DNA of 64,000 nt from an uncultured Propionibacteriaceae bacterium (lineage in GTDB: Bacteria; Actinomycetota; Actinomycetes; Propionibacteriales; Propionibacteriaceae): the NCBI GenBank assembly GCA_936924635.1, contig CAKZHP010000132.1, positions 62,001 to 126,000 on the forward strand, written 5' to 3'. A model generated the notes under the pieces. That model saw only the letters and a list, made by a program, of their open reading frames with translations, did no database searches and was not told the origin of the DNA. This document shows positions 1 to 8,901 of this stretch, one piece after another; position 1 is the stretch's first letter, and every line of letters begins with the position of its first letter. The position numbers were made by a program, and so were the translations under genes.

Positions 1-510
1 CGTGTACGCCTCGTCGTCGGTCACCTCGCGCACCACACCCAGCAGCGTCGCCTGCTCGGCCGTGAGCCCGCCGCTGACCCAGTCGGTGTCCGGGCCGAGG
101 TCGATCTCAGCGATCACCAGCGCCCCGGACTCGTCGCCCCGCGTGGTGCGGGCGCGCGGGTCGGGCCGGTCGTGCACGTCGACGGCGACCTCCGTGCCGT
201 CGAGGTCGACCACCCTCCGGGTCTTGGTCAGGTCGTCGCCGGGCAGCCGGTGCAGCCGGGCCCAGTCGCCGGCGTCGAGGTAGAGCGAGGTGTGGGCGAT
301 CGCCTCCGGCCCCGGCCCGAGGCGCACCTTCTGCGCGAGCGTACGCGTCGTGGTGCCGTCAGCCGCCGTGGCCTCCCGCAGCCGCAGCCGGGAGTCGTCG
401 ACGTACCGGTCGCGGATCGTCGTGGCCTCGACCGCCGCCGCGACCTCTGGCAGCCCGTCGAGGAGGTAGCGACGTTCCCGCTCGACCCGTGCGTACCTCA
501 GCCTGTCCAC
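1..510 (-). CDS. CYTH-domain protein (C-terminus beyond window)
   Basis: The minus strand is open for 170 codons from a GTG at 510 to the window edge. The N-terminus reads VDRLRYARVERERRYLL, which matches the acidic/basic signature opening CYTH (CyaB/thiamine triphosphatase) domains. Alternating Arg/Glu/Lys strands follow (RDRYVDDSRLRLR, TLAQKVRLGP, TKTRRVVDLDG, ALVIAEIDLG), typical of the triphosphate tunnel. The family binds divalent metal and organic or inorganic triphosphates. The substrate here cannot be told from sequence. The gene follows the AAA ATPase on the same strand with a gap of about 50 bases. Only the 3' end is missing. The family call is fairly secure; the exact start is less so. 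Confidence 0.72.
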   Translation of the reverse strand, partial: MDRLRYARVERERRYLLDGLPEVAAAVEATTIRDRYVDDSRLRLREATAADGTTTRTLAQKVRLGPGPEAIAHTSLYLDAGDWARLHRLPGDDLTKTRRVVDLDGTEVAVDVHDRPDPRARTTRGDESGALVIAEIDLGPDTDWVSGGLTAEQATLLGVVREVTDDEAYT

Positions 511-560
511 CGGAGCATGGTAGAGGTCACCACTGACACCGACCGCTCGCCCTCTCGTCT

Positions 561-1667
561 TCAGCCGTGGAGGAGATGGGTGGCGTGCTCCCGGAGGTAC
601 TCCCTGAGATACGGCGGGTCGAGGTCGACGACGCCTCGCCGGACGGATCTGATCATGCCTGCGGCAAGCAGCCGGTCTCGGTAGACCCCGACATACTGTG
701 GGCCCCGGCTCATGCGCTGAGCGATGTCGCTGATACGGGACGGGCCATCATCCTGTGCCATGTGCACCAGGAACGTTCGATCTACGTCTGAGAGGTCGTT
801 CAGCGCTGGGCCATGAACGAGGTTCCCGAGTCGCACTCGGGCAGCTGCCACGCCGTCGGCAACGTCAGCCTCCGAGATCACGTCACCGCTCGCTCGCCGC
901 CACACGTGATAGCCGACGAGCTGGATCATGAAGGGGTAGCCGCCGGTCGCATCGGCGCAGCTCGCCAGAGCTGAGTCATCGATCGTCCGACCGTTCTCGA
1001 GCATCGTGGTGCGGAGCGCGTCGGCAACCTCGGGCAGCGACACTTCACCCAGCATCACCCGCTCGGCTCGACGAAGGAAGGTCGCGACATCCTTGTTGAG
1101 CAGGTCGTCGACGGCGGTAGGCAGGCCAGCCATGGCGAGAGCGATCGGCCTGTCCTCGCGAATCAGATGCTGGACCTCCGCTGCCAGGGCGGTCAGGTCC
1201 TCGTGGGCGACGGCATGCACCTCGTCCACCGTCAGCAGCAGCCCCTGCCCCGAAGGTAGGGCATCCAGCAGACGCCCAACCGTGGTGCGCCACGCCTCGT
1301 CGTCGCGTGGCGGAAGATCACGTGACATGGAGCCGCCGACCAGAGCTGTTGTCACACTGGCGGAAGTGAGGCGCCCTCGGGGCGGATCAGCCTCGTCTGC
1401 CCAAGTGCGCACCTGATGCTGGAGCCTTTCCATCAGGCCTGGGCGGGCTGTGTCGTCGACGACGACCCAGCCAGCCGTGCGCGCCACGTCCCCCAGCTCC
1501 GTCAGCATCACGGTCTTCCCGACCCCGCGTGCCCCCGTCATCAAGGTGAGAAGGCCGGGCGCGCCCGGACCGTCGTCGAGGCTCTCCGAGAACTCCGCAA
1601 GCACGGCTTGCCGCCCGACGAGCAGGGGAGGCGTGGCGCCCGCGGTGGGCTTGAAGGGATTGGCCAT
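561..1667 (-). CDS. Orc1/Cdc6-like AAA family ATPase with C-terminal winged helix
   Basis: This 368-residue protein starts at ATG 1667 behind an AAGGAGAG ribosome site; an in-frame ATG at 1685 lacks one. It has a Walker A motif GARGVGKT near residues 45-52 and a Walker B motif LLLTVDEVH near residues 143-151. A lid region follows with GGYPFMIQLVGYH, a typical sensor-2 region of Orc1/Cdc6- and STAND-like ATPases. The last 80 or so residues resemble a winged helix (DVDRTFLVHMA to YLREYLREH), so nucleic-acid binding is likely. No toxin, transposase or replication gene lies beside it, so its role is unknown. Three tandem 9-bp repeats sit directly upstream of its start. Confidence 0.75.
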   Translation of the reverse strand: MANPFKPTAGATPPLLVGRQAVLAEFSESLDDGPGAPGLLTLMTGARGVGKTVMLTELGDVARTAGWVVVDDTARPGLMERLQHQVRTWADEADPPRGRLTSASVTTALVGGSMSRDLPPRDDEAWRTTVGRLLDALPSGQGLLLTVDEVHAVAHEDLTALAAEVQHLIREDRPIALAMAGLPTAVDDLLNKDVATFLRRAERVMLGEVSLPEVADALRTTMLENGRTIDDSALASCADATGGYPFMIQLVGYHVWRRASGDVISEADVADGVAAARVRLGNLVHGPALNDLSDVDRTFLVHMAQDDGPSRISDIAQRMSRGPQYVGVYRDRLLAAGMIRSVRRGVVDLDPPYLREYLREHATHLLHG

Positions 1668-1686
1668 GCCCGCTCTCCTTTTCACC

Positions 1687-1713
1687 GTTTATACTGTTTA
1701 TACAGTTTATACA
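1687..1713. repeat. Three tandem 9-bp AT-rich repeats upstream of the AAA ATPase
   Basis: Three perfectly phased units, GTTTATACT, GTTTATACA and GTTTATACA, run head to tail. On the minus strand each contains TATAAA, a -10-like hexamer. They end about 20 bases from the start of the ATPase gene. The GC content (about 30%) contrasts sharply with the surroundings. They could be an iteron-like protein-binding array or a promoter whose strength varies with repeat number. Confidence 0.8.
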
Positions 1714-1751
1714 ACGGGGGGAAGGACGTTGCGAGCGACCGTCGCCCAACG

Positions 1752-3038
1752 CTACCTCACGAACGACAGCGTCACCGGCGTGGCATCGGTCTCGGTGGTG
1801 CCCCGGTTCGGCGTCACAAGCTTGGTCGTGACCTGGCCGCTCACGGTGTCGATCTCCAGCGTCCGCACGGGGTTGTCGGCTGAGTGCAGGCACGTCAGGT
1901 AGGAGACGATCGTGTTGCCGTTCACGCCGGTGTCCAGCCGCGTGCCCCACTGGCCGACGTGGCCGGAGAACACCATCTTGATGTTGGGGTAGATCTTGAT
2001 GAGGTTGTCGTAGAGGTACTGCGGGCTCGTTGCTCCGTACTCCGCACCCTGCCCGATCGTCAGGCCAGCGGTGAGGTAGGAGTGGGTGACCACGATCACG
2101 TTGCGGTGCGGGTTCGCCGCGACGAGATCCTTGGCCCAGCTCACCGCCTCGCGCCGCGGGTAGAGCTCGAGGGTGACGACCATCCAGTCCACGCCGCCGG
2201 CGCTGAAGGTCTGCGCCATGTTGTCGCTCTTGCCCGGCTCGAACGTCGTGGTGACGTTCTTGAAGCGGCTCACCGGGAAGGTGCCGTTCCACTCGTCGGT
2301 CTGGCGCACCAGCAGGGTCGAGCGGCACTGGTCGGCGCCGAGCACACGAGGGCAGCCGGGGCTGTCCTGGTACGCGGACCCGCCCGGCGCCGGGTTCGCG
2401 GGGTCGCCGTTGTAGCCGACGGCCCGGGTGTCGTGGTTGCCGGTGGCCGCCTGGTACGGCAGCCCCGCGGCATCGAGCACGTCGAAGGAGGCATCGGCGA
2501 CCTCGTACTGGCTCGGGGCGACCCATCCCCAGTTGGTGACGCCGCCGGAGTGCAGCACGTAGCGCAGGTTGAGCGCGTCCTCGTTGGCGGCCAGCCACTC
2601 CGTACGCCGCCGGAAGCGGTTGTCTCCCGGCGTGGTGGTCTCCATCTGGGTGTCAAGCATGACGGCCAGGCTGAAGACGGTGTCGGTGGGGTTCGTGGGT
2701 GGGGTGGTCGGGGCCTGGCCCGGGGGGGCCCAGAAGATCACGGCCTCCCTCGACCAGCCGTCCGCGGTCAGGGCGTCCTGCGCGGCCTGGCTGACGGCGT
2801 ACTGGTGCTTCGCGCCCTTGATGAAGGGCACCACGGCGACGCCGCAGCCGGTCGCGGTCGGCAGCGCGTGGAAGTTGACGCCCTGGTCGACGTAGCCGTA
2901 CGTGGCCACGGCCCGGTCGAGCTCGTGACCTGGCCGGAGCCAGACGAGGTCGTTCGACGAGGACTTGTAGAGGCGGTGGATCTCGACCAGCCCGGTGGCC
3001 GGCGTGGTGCTGGCCGTGAACGGGACGCCGTTGACCAC
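1752..3038 (-). CDS. DUF5648-metallophosphoesterase protein, broken at its 5' end
   Basis: From the first usable start (GTG 3038) the protein has 428 residues. The N-terminal third resembles the DUF5648 repeat domain (VEIHRLYKSSS, YGYVDQGVNFHA, GWSREAVIFWA). The rest is a calcineurin-like phosphoesterase with LDTQ, GNHDTR, VVTHSYL and FSGHVGQWG motifs. Two things are wrong. First, protein-like sequence continues in frame upstream to about 3152 (CDALDDAVYQRSN, TAWKNEADTATNRYGF), followed by an Ala-rich signal-peptide-like stretch, but no ATG, GTG or TTG precedes it before the divergent treYZ gene. Second, the usual GDV metal-bridging Asp reads GGV (HSGGVTNWG). It is probably a decaying secreted enzyme, or a sequencing error has removed the start. 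Confidence 0.7.
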   Translation of the reverse strand: MVNGVPFTASTTPATGLVEIHRLYKSSSNDLVWLRPGHELDRAVATYGYVDQGVNFHALPTATGCGVAVVPFIKGAKHQYAVSQAAQDALTADGWSREAVIFWAPPGQAPTTPPTNPTDTVFSLAVMLDTQMETTTPGDNRFRRRTEWLAANEDALNLRYVLHSGGVTNWGWVAPSQYEVADASFDVLDAAGLPYQAATGNHDTRAVGYNGDPANPAPGGSAYQDSPGCPRVLGADQCRSTLLVRQTDEWNGTFPVSRFKNVTTTFEPGKSDNMAQTFSAGGVDWMVVTLELYPRREAVSWAKDLVAANPHRNVIVVTHSYLTAGLTIGQGAEYGATSPQYLYDNLIKIYPNIKMVFSGHVGQWGTRLDTGVNGNTIVSYLTCLHSADNPVRTLEIDTVSGQVTTKLVTPNRGTTETDATPVTLSFVR

Positions 3039-3292
3039 GGTGAACCCGTACCGGTTGGTCGCGGTGTCGGCCTCGTTCTTCCACGCGGTGAGGAGCGTGG
3101 CGCGGCTCGTCGGGTTGGAGCGCTGGTAGACGGCGTCGTCGAGCGCGTCGCAGGCAGAGGCGGCCGACGCGGGCGCGGCAGCACCGGCCCCATGCCCAGA
3201 GCGGCACCCGCACGGTGGGAAGCAGTGGATCGGCGCAGCGCGGGATGACAGAGTGAGGGGAGACCCAGAACCCCACCGAGGAGACCGCGCCC

Positions 3293-6200
3293 GTGCGTAC
3301 GCCGGCCAGCACCTACCGCCTGCAGATCACCGAGCAGCTCGACCTGCTCGAGGCCGCCAAGCAGCTGCGCTACCTGAACGCGCTCGGCGTGGACTGGGTC
3401 TACCTCTCCCCGGTGCTCGGAGCGGGCACCGGGTCGGAGCACGGCTACGACGTCACCAGCCATGCCAGCGTGGACCCCTCCCGCGGCCGCGGCGCCGGTC
3501 TGGCCGCCCTCTCGACCGAGGCCAAGCGGCTGGGCATGGGTGTGCTCGTGGACATCGTGCCCAACCACGTCGGCGTCGCCCGGCCGTGGGAGAACGAGTG
3601 GTGGTGGCACGTGCTCACGCACGGGCGCGAGTCGCAGTTCGCCTCGGCGTTCGACATCGACTGGGACTACGGCAACGACAAGGTGCGCATCCCGGTCGTC
3701 GGCGATGACGACCTCAACGAGGACGGCACCATCGAGAACCTCCGCGTGCTCGGTGGCGAGCTGCACTACCACGACCAGCGGTTCCCGCTCGCCCCGCACA
3801 CCGCCGAGGGCGTGACGGTCGAAGACCCGAACGGCGTCCTCTCTCGCCAGCACTACGCCCTGGTGAGCTGGCGCGAGGCCGACCGCACCCTCAACTACCG
3901 CCGCTTCTTCGCGGTGAACACCCTCGTCGCGATCCGGGTCGAGGAGCCGGAGTGGTTCGACGCCTCCCACGAGGAGATCCGCCGCTGGTTCGACGAGGGC
4001 CTGGTCGACGGCCTACGCATCGACCACCCGGACGGCCTCCGCGACCCGGCGGCCTACCTGGCGCGGCTGGAGGAGCTGACCGCAGGGGCGTACGTGCTGG
4101 TGGAGAAGATCCTCGAGCCCGGCGAGGAGCTGCCGACGCGGTGGGCGACGGCGGGCACCACGGGGTACGACACCATGGCGCTCGTCGACCGGGTGCTAAC
4201 CGACCCCGCCGGGGAGCGCCCGCTCACCGAGCTCGACGACGAGCTGCGCGGCGCCCCCGTCGACTGGGCGCAGATGATCCATGACACCAAGCGCGCCGTC
4301 GCCGACGGCATCCTCGGCTCGGAGACCGCCCGTATCGCCCGCGACGTACGGCTCGCGGTGCTCGACGAGGTCACCGACGAGGTGCTGGTCGACGCGGTGG
4401 CCGAGGTGCTCGCGTGCTTCCCGGTCTACCGCTCCTACCTCCCCGAGGGCCGCGACCACCTGCTGGAGGCGCTCGACACGGCCCGTACGCACCGCCCAGA
4501 CCTCGGCCACGCGCTCGACGTGCTGACGCCCGTGCTCACCGACGGCTCGACCTCGGCGGCGGCGCGGTTCCAGCAGACCTCGGGCATGGTGATGGCCAAG
4601 GGCGTGGAGGACTGCGCCTTCTACCGCTGGTCGCGCCTCACCTCGCTCAACGAGGTCGGCGGCGACCCGAGCGTGTTCTCGGTGCCCGTCGCCGACTTCC
4701 ACGCCGCGATGGCGAAGCGGCAGCTCGAGTGGCCGCTGGCGATGTCGGCCGGCTCCACGCACGACACCAAGCGCGGCGAGGACGTGCGGGCCCGGATCGC
4801 CGTGCTGGCCGAGCTGCCCGAGATGTGGGCCGGTGCCGTACGCCGCCTCCAAGAGCTCGCCCCGATGCCCGACGCCGGGTTCGCCAACCTGCTGTGGCAG
4901 GCCGCGGTGGGGGCATGGCCGATCTCGCGCGAGCGGCTGCACGCGTACGCGGAGAAGGCGATGCGTGAGGCCGGCGACCGCACCGAGTGGACGGCCGTCG
5001 ACGAGGCCTACGAGACCGCGGTGCACCAGGCGGTGGACGCGGCGTACGACGACGAGGCCGTGGCCGAGGTGCTGAACGGGGTGCTGGCGCAGGTCGTCGA
5101 CCCGGGCTGGAGCAACGCGCTGGCCTCGAAGCTGCTGACGCTCACCATCCCGGGCGTGCCCGACGTCTACCAGGGCAGCGAGCTGTGGGAGCAGAGCCTC
5201 GTGGACCCCGACAACCGGCGGACGGTCGACTTCGGGCTGCGCGAGCAGATGCTCGGTGAGTGCTCGCACGCGCGGCTCCAGGGCGGTCTCGACGACTCCG
5301 GCGCGGTGAAGCTGCGCCTGGTGCACGAGGTGCTCACCACCCGGCGCGACCAGCCGAAGGCCTTCGAGACGTACGAGCCCGTGCACGCCTCCGGTCCCGC
5401 CGCCGAGCACGTGATCGCGTTCGACCGGGGCGGCGCCGTGACCGTGGCGACCCGGCTGCCCGTCGGGCTGGCCGACGGCGGCGGCTGGGGCGACACCACC
5501 ATCCCGCTGCCGCTCGGCCGCTACCGCAACGTGCTCACCGGTCAGGTGATCGAGGCCAGCGGCGCGGATGTCCGGGTGGGAGACCTGCTCGGGCGGGTGC
5601 CCGTCGCGCTGCTGGTGGCGCTGCCGGAGTTCATGCGGTCGCGGACCCCGTACGACGTCTGGGCGCCGGACCGGGAGTCGATGACGCTGCACGTGCGGCC
5701 GGCGGGCTCGCCCGAGCTGGAGCCGCAGCCGATCCCGATGCGGCGCCGGCCCGGGGGCTGGTGGGCGCCGAGCGAGGAGCCTGTCGAGGGCGAGAACGAC
5801 TACGGCTACTCCATCGACAACGACCCGACGCTGCTGCCGGACCCACGCTCGCGGCGGCAGCCGTACGGGGTGCACGGCATCTCGCGCACGTACGACGCGG
5901 CGGCCTTCCCGTGGACCGACGAGGGCTGGGTGGGGCGGCCGCTCGCGGGCTCGGTGGTGTACGAGCTGCACGTGGGCACCTTCACGCCCGAGGGCACGCT
6001 AGACGCGGCCATCGGCAAGATCGACCACCTGCGCTCCATCGGCGTCGACTTCATCGAGCTGATGCCCGTGAACGCCGTGAACGGGGAGCACAACTGGGGC
6101 TACGACGGGGTGCTGTGGTTCGCCGTGCACGAGCCGTACGGCGGCCCGGAAGCGTACCAGCGCCTCGTCGACGCCTGCCACGCCGCGGGCATCGGGGTGA

Positions 6201-7414
6201 TCCAGGACGTCGTGTACAACCACTTCGGCGCCTCCGGCAACTATCTGCCGCGCTTCGGCCCGTACCTGGCGGCGGGGGAGAACCCGTGGGGCAACCTCAT
6301 CAACCTCGATGGGCACCACAGCGCCGAGGTGCGCCGCTACATCATCGACAACGCGCTGATGTGGTTCGAGGAGTTCCACGTCGACGGGCTGCGGCTCGAC
6401 GCGGTGCACGCGCTGCTCGACGAGTCGGAGATCCACCTGCTGGAGCAGCTGGCCATCGAGGTCGGCGACCACGCGGCGGCGCAGAAGCGGCCGCACATCC
6501 TGATCGCGGAGAGCGACCAGAACGATGTACGGCTGGTGCTGCCTCGCGAGGCCGGCGGGCTCGGCATCGACGCGCAGTGGAGCGACGACTTCCACCACGG
6601 TTTGCACGTGGCCCTGACGGGGGAGACCACCGGCTACTACGCCGACTTCGCACCCCTGGGGGCGCTGGCGAAGGTGTTTACCAGCGGCTTCTTCCACAAC
6701 GGCACCTGGTCGTCGTTCCGCGGCCGTGACCACGGGCACCCCATCGACACCGACCGGTTCCCCGGCTGGCGGCTGGTGGTGTGCAACCAGAACCACGACC
6801 AGATCGGCAACCGTGCCCGCGGTGACCGGTTCACCGAGAGCCTCGACGACGACCAGCTGGCACTCGCAGCGATGATGACGCTGACGGGTCCGTTCACCCC
6901 GATGCTGTTCATGGGGGAGGAGTTCGCGGCGAGCACCCCGTTCCAGTTCTTCACCTCGCATCCGGAGGTGGACCTGGCGAAGGCGGTCACGGAGGGCCGG
7001 CTGCGGGAGTTCGCGCGCATGGACTGGGATCTCGAGCAGGTGCCCGACCCGCAGGACCCCGGCACGTACGAGCGCTCGAAGCTGGACTGGTCGGAGGTGG
7101 ACCAGGGCCGGGGTGCGGTGCTGATGGAGGTGTACCGCGGCCTGGCCCGGCTGCGCCAGGAGGTGCCCGAGCTGACCTCACCGCAGCTGGGGCTGGTGCA
7201 GACCGAGGTGGACGAGCAGGACCGGTGGCTGGTGGTCCGTCGGGGTGACGTGATCGTGGTGGCTAACTTCGGGGGGCGCGACGCGACGATCCCGATCGGG
7301 CACCTGCCGTACCGGGTCGCCTGGCAGACCCCGGGCCAGGGCGTGTCGCTGGACTGGGAGTCGGTCCACGTACAGGCGCACTGCGGCGGGGTGCTGGTGC
7401 CGCAGGGCCGCTGA
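3293..7414 (+). CDS. treYZ: Fused maltooligosyl trehalose synthase / trehalohydrolase (TreY-TreZ)
   Basis: One 1373-residue reading frame holds two complete GH13 enzymes. Residues 1 to about 780 are TreY, which turns the reducing end of maltooligosaccharides into a trehalosyl unit. Its catalytic residues are visible as D244 (GLRIDHPDG), E271 (LVEKILEP) and D491 ([10 protein letters not shown]). From M781 ([12 protein letters not shown]) the sequence is TreZ, which releases trehalose; D1036 (GLRLDAVHA), E1073 (LIAESDQND) and D1169 (NQNHDQIGN) are present. The two are normally separate genes. Here the TreZ start Met directly follows the last TreY residues without an added linker, as if a stop codon had been lost. 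The enzymes act in sequence in the cytoplasm. No TreX lies beside the gene. Confidence 0.95.
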   Translation: MRTPASTYRLQITEQLDLLEAAKQLRYLNALGVDWVYLSPVLGAGTGSEHGYDVTSHASVDPSRGRGAGLAALSTEAKRLGMGVLVDIVPNHVGVARPWENEWWWHVLTHGRESQFASAFDIDWDYGNDKVRIPVVGDDDLNEDGTIENLRVLGGELHYHDQRFPLAPHTAEGVTVEDPNGVLSRQHYALVSWREADRTLNYRRFFAVNTLVAIRVEEPEWFDASHEEIRRWFDEGLVDGLRIDHPDGLRDPAAYLARLEELTAGAYVLVEKILEPGEELPTRWATAGTTGYDTMALVDRVLTDPAGERPLTELDDELRGAPVDWAQMIHDTKRAVADGILGSETARIARDVRLAVLDEVTDEVLVDAVAEVLACFPVYRSYLPEGRDHLLEALDTARTHRPDLGHALDVLTPVLTDGSTSAAARFQQTSGMVMAKGVEDCAFYRWSRLTSLNEVGGDPSVFSVPVADFHAAMAKRQLEWPLAMSAGSTHDTKRGEDVRARIAVLAELPEMWAGAVRRLQELAPMPDAGFANLLWQAAVGAWPISRERLHAYAEKAMREAGDRTEWTAVDEAYETAVHQAVDAAYDDEAVAEVLNGVLAQVVDPGWSNALASKLLTLTIPGVPDVYQGSELWEQSLVDPDNRRTVDFGLREQMLGECSHARLQGGLDDSGAVKLRLVHEVLTTRRDQPKAFETYEPVHASGPAAEHVIAFDRGGAVTVATRLPVGLADGGGWGDTTIPLPLGRYRNVLTGQVIEASGADVRVGDLLGRVPVALLVALPEFMRSRTPYDVWAPDRESMTLHVRPAGSPELEPQPIPMRRRPGGWWAPSEEPVEGENDYGYSIDNDPTLLPDPRSRRQPYGVHGISRTYDAAAFPWTDEGWVGRPLAGSVVYELHVGTFTPEGTLDAAIGKIDHLRSIGVDFIELMPVNAVNGEHNWGYDGVLWFAVHEPYGGPEAYQRLVDACHAAGIGVIQDVVYNHFGASGNYLPRFGPYLAAGENPWGNLINLDGHHSAEVRRYIIDNALMWFEEFHVDGLRLDAVHALLDESEIHLLEQLAIEVGDHAAAQKRPHILIAESDQNDVRLVLPREAGGLGIDAQWSDDFHHGLHVALTGETTGYYADFAPLGALAKVFTSGFFHNGTWSSFRGRDHGHPIDTDRFPGWRLVVCNQNHDQIGNRARGDRFTESLDDDQLALAAMMTLTGPFTPMLFMGEEFAASTPFQFFTSHPEVDLAKAVTEGRLREFARMDWDLEQVPDPQDPGTYERSKLDWSEVDQGRGAVLMEVYRGLARLRQEVPELTSPQLGLVQTEVDEQDRWLVVRRGDVIVVANFGGRDATIPIGHLPYRVAWQTPGQGVSLDWESVHVQAHCGGVLVPQGR

Positions 7415-7480
7415 CGGGCCCTGCGGTGGAGCCCGGCGTGGCTGAGGGCTGAGGCTTCCGGCCGTCCCTACGATGCGGCC

Positions 7481-8263
7481 ATGGCCAAGGTGCCGACGAA
7501 TGTCTACTGGATGCGCCGCGGGCTGGTGCTCCTGCTGGCGCTGCTGCTGATCGCCGTCGTTGCCTGGGTGGCCGGGGCGTTCCGAGGCGATGACGCAGCG
7601 ACCACGGGGCAGCCCAGCGCGGCCCCGTTGTCCCCTGCCACGACCGAGGCGAGCATGCCAGCCAACCCCACGGCCCCCGAGTCGAGCCTGTCGTCGGCAG
7701 GCACGGCCACGCCTCCCGTCGGACCCACCAGCAGTGCCAGCGTCACCGCGCCCAGCAGCGCGCCGGTGCCCAGCGCACCGGGGAGTGGCTCGTCGGCTCC
7801 GGCTCCGACCAGCGCGTCTCCTGCCACCACGGCGGCCCCACAGCCGCCCCCCACCACCTCGGCACCACCGCTCACACCGGCGTGCACGGAGGTCAAGACC
7901 CGCGTCGAGGTCAGCGGCCCGAAGCAGGTGAAGGTCGGCACCACCGCTGAGCTCGTGGTGACGACGACCAACGCCAGCGCCGCCCCGTGCGTGCTGACGC
8001 TGTCCGCGCAGACGTTCCGCCTCGTCATCACCTCCGGGTCGGACGAGATCTGGTCCACCCGCGACTGCCCCGGCTGGGGGCCCGAGGGCCAGTTCACCGT
8101 CGCTCCTGGCGGGAACGTGGAGTGGCGCACCACCTGGGACCGGCACCGGTCGCGTACAGGCTGTCGCGTGGTCCCCGACGACCTGCTCGCCGGCACGTAC
8201 GTGGCCACGGCCACCCTCACCGGGTCGACGCCGGGCCGGCACGTGATGCTCCTGGTCTGGTGA
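7481..8263 (+). CDS. Single-pass membrane protein with Ser/Thr/Pro-rich stalk and extracytoplasmic beta domain
   Basis: The 260-residue product has a short basic N-terminus and one transmembrane helix at about residues 10-30. A low-complexity Ala/Ser/Thr/Pro stalk runs to about residue 130. The C-terminal domain of roughly 130 residues has beta-strand character and four cysteines (PACTEV, APCVLT, RDCPGW, TGCRVV) that could form disulfides. It resembles the beta-sandwich domains of secreted actinobacterial proteins (DUF4232 or BsuPI type), but I cannot assign a family firmly. The stalk suggests the domain is displayed beyond the membrane. It lies 66 bases after treYZ, on the same strand. Function unknown. 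Confidence 0.7.
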   Translation: MAKVPTNVYWMRRGLVLLLALLLIAVVAWVAGAFRGDDAATTGQPSAAPLSPATTEASMPANPTAPESSLSSAGTATPPVGPTSSASVTAPSSAPVPSAPGSGSSAPAPTSASPATTAAPQPPPTTSAPPLTPACTEVKTRVEVSGPKQVKVGTTAELVVTTTNASAAPCVLTLSAQTFRLVITSGSDEIWSTRDCPGWGPEGQFTVAPGGNVEWRTTWDRHRSRTGCRVVPDDLLAGTYVATATLTGSTPGRHVMLLVW

Positions 8264-8384
8264 CCGGCTCCCTCCCGTAGGGGCCCAGCGGTCGCGCATA
8301 GTGACCCCATCGGTTTCTTCTCGCGCGGCAGGTCCCGCACCCCGCAGCCCGAGCTCCTCGGCGACGTGATGGGAGCACAGCAGG

Positions 8385-8884
8385 CCGAGCAGCGCGGGCT
8401 GCAGGACACGCGGACGCCGCTCGTGGTCGGCACCCCGGTGGCGGCCAGCACGACCAGCACCCCCGGCAGGCCCGGGAGGGAGGCGCGCAGGTAGGCGACC
8501 GCGTACGGCGCCACCTCGGCCGAACCGCCCAGCCAACGCACGACCGGTTCTGCCGCCGCCGCCAGGGCGACGGCCGAGGCGATTCCGAGCAGCAGCGCCA
8601 GCCACATGCCGTCGACGCCGATCGCGAGCGCTCCCGCCCGGTCACCGGCGCCCAGACGACGTGCGGTGGCGGCCGTCGTGCCGTACGCCAGGAAGATCGC
8701 CAGCCACGACGGTCGAGAGCACCGCCGGCGCCAACCCGAGGCCCGCCAGCGGCAGCGTGCCCACGTGACCGACGATCGCGGAGTCGGCCAGCAGGAAGAC
8801 CGGCTCGGCGAGGAGGGTCGCGAAGGCCGGGACGGCCAGGGCCAGGACCTCTCTGTCCCGCTCGTTCAGTAGCCGTGGCCGCAC
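8385..8884 (-). pseudogene. MATE/DinF-family efflux transporter remnant
   Basis: A GTG at 8884 opens a MATE N-terminus (LALAVPAFATLLAEPVFLLADSAIVGHVG). Near 8705 the frame shifts by one base and continues as WLAIFLAYGTTAATARRLGAGD, through helices 3-5, to VLVVLAATGV at about 8431. There the gene stops making sense on this strand. The next expected family motif, RGLQDTRTPLVV, is instead encoded on the plus strand in the abutting 40 bases (about 8391-8430). Only the first third of a protein of some 440 residues survives. The break combines a frameshift and a small inversion; see the findings. The fragment sits between disA and the stalk protein. Confidence 0.75.
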
Positions 8885-8901
8885 GTTCGCGGTCCCGGGC
8901 G

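Noticed and set aside
2..684. Two plus-strand frames at the left edge
   Set aside because: Both are shadows. The minus strand encodes a recognisable CYTH domain through the same bases.
1884..3248. 454-codon plus-strand frame opposite the phosphoesterase
   Set aside because: Its composition (Val/Gly/Arg/His repeats) is typical of antisense frames in GC-rich DNA, while the minus strand has clear domain motifs.
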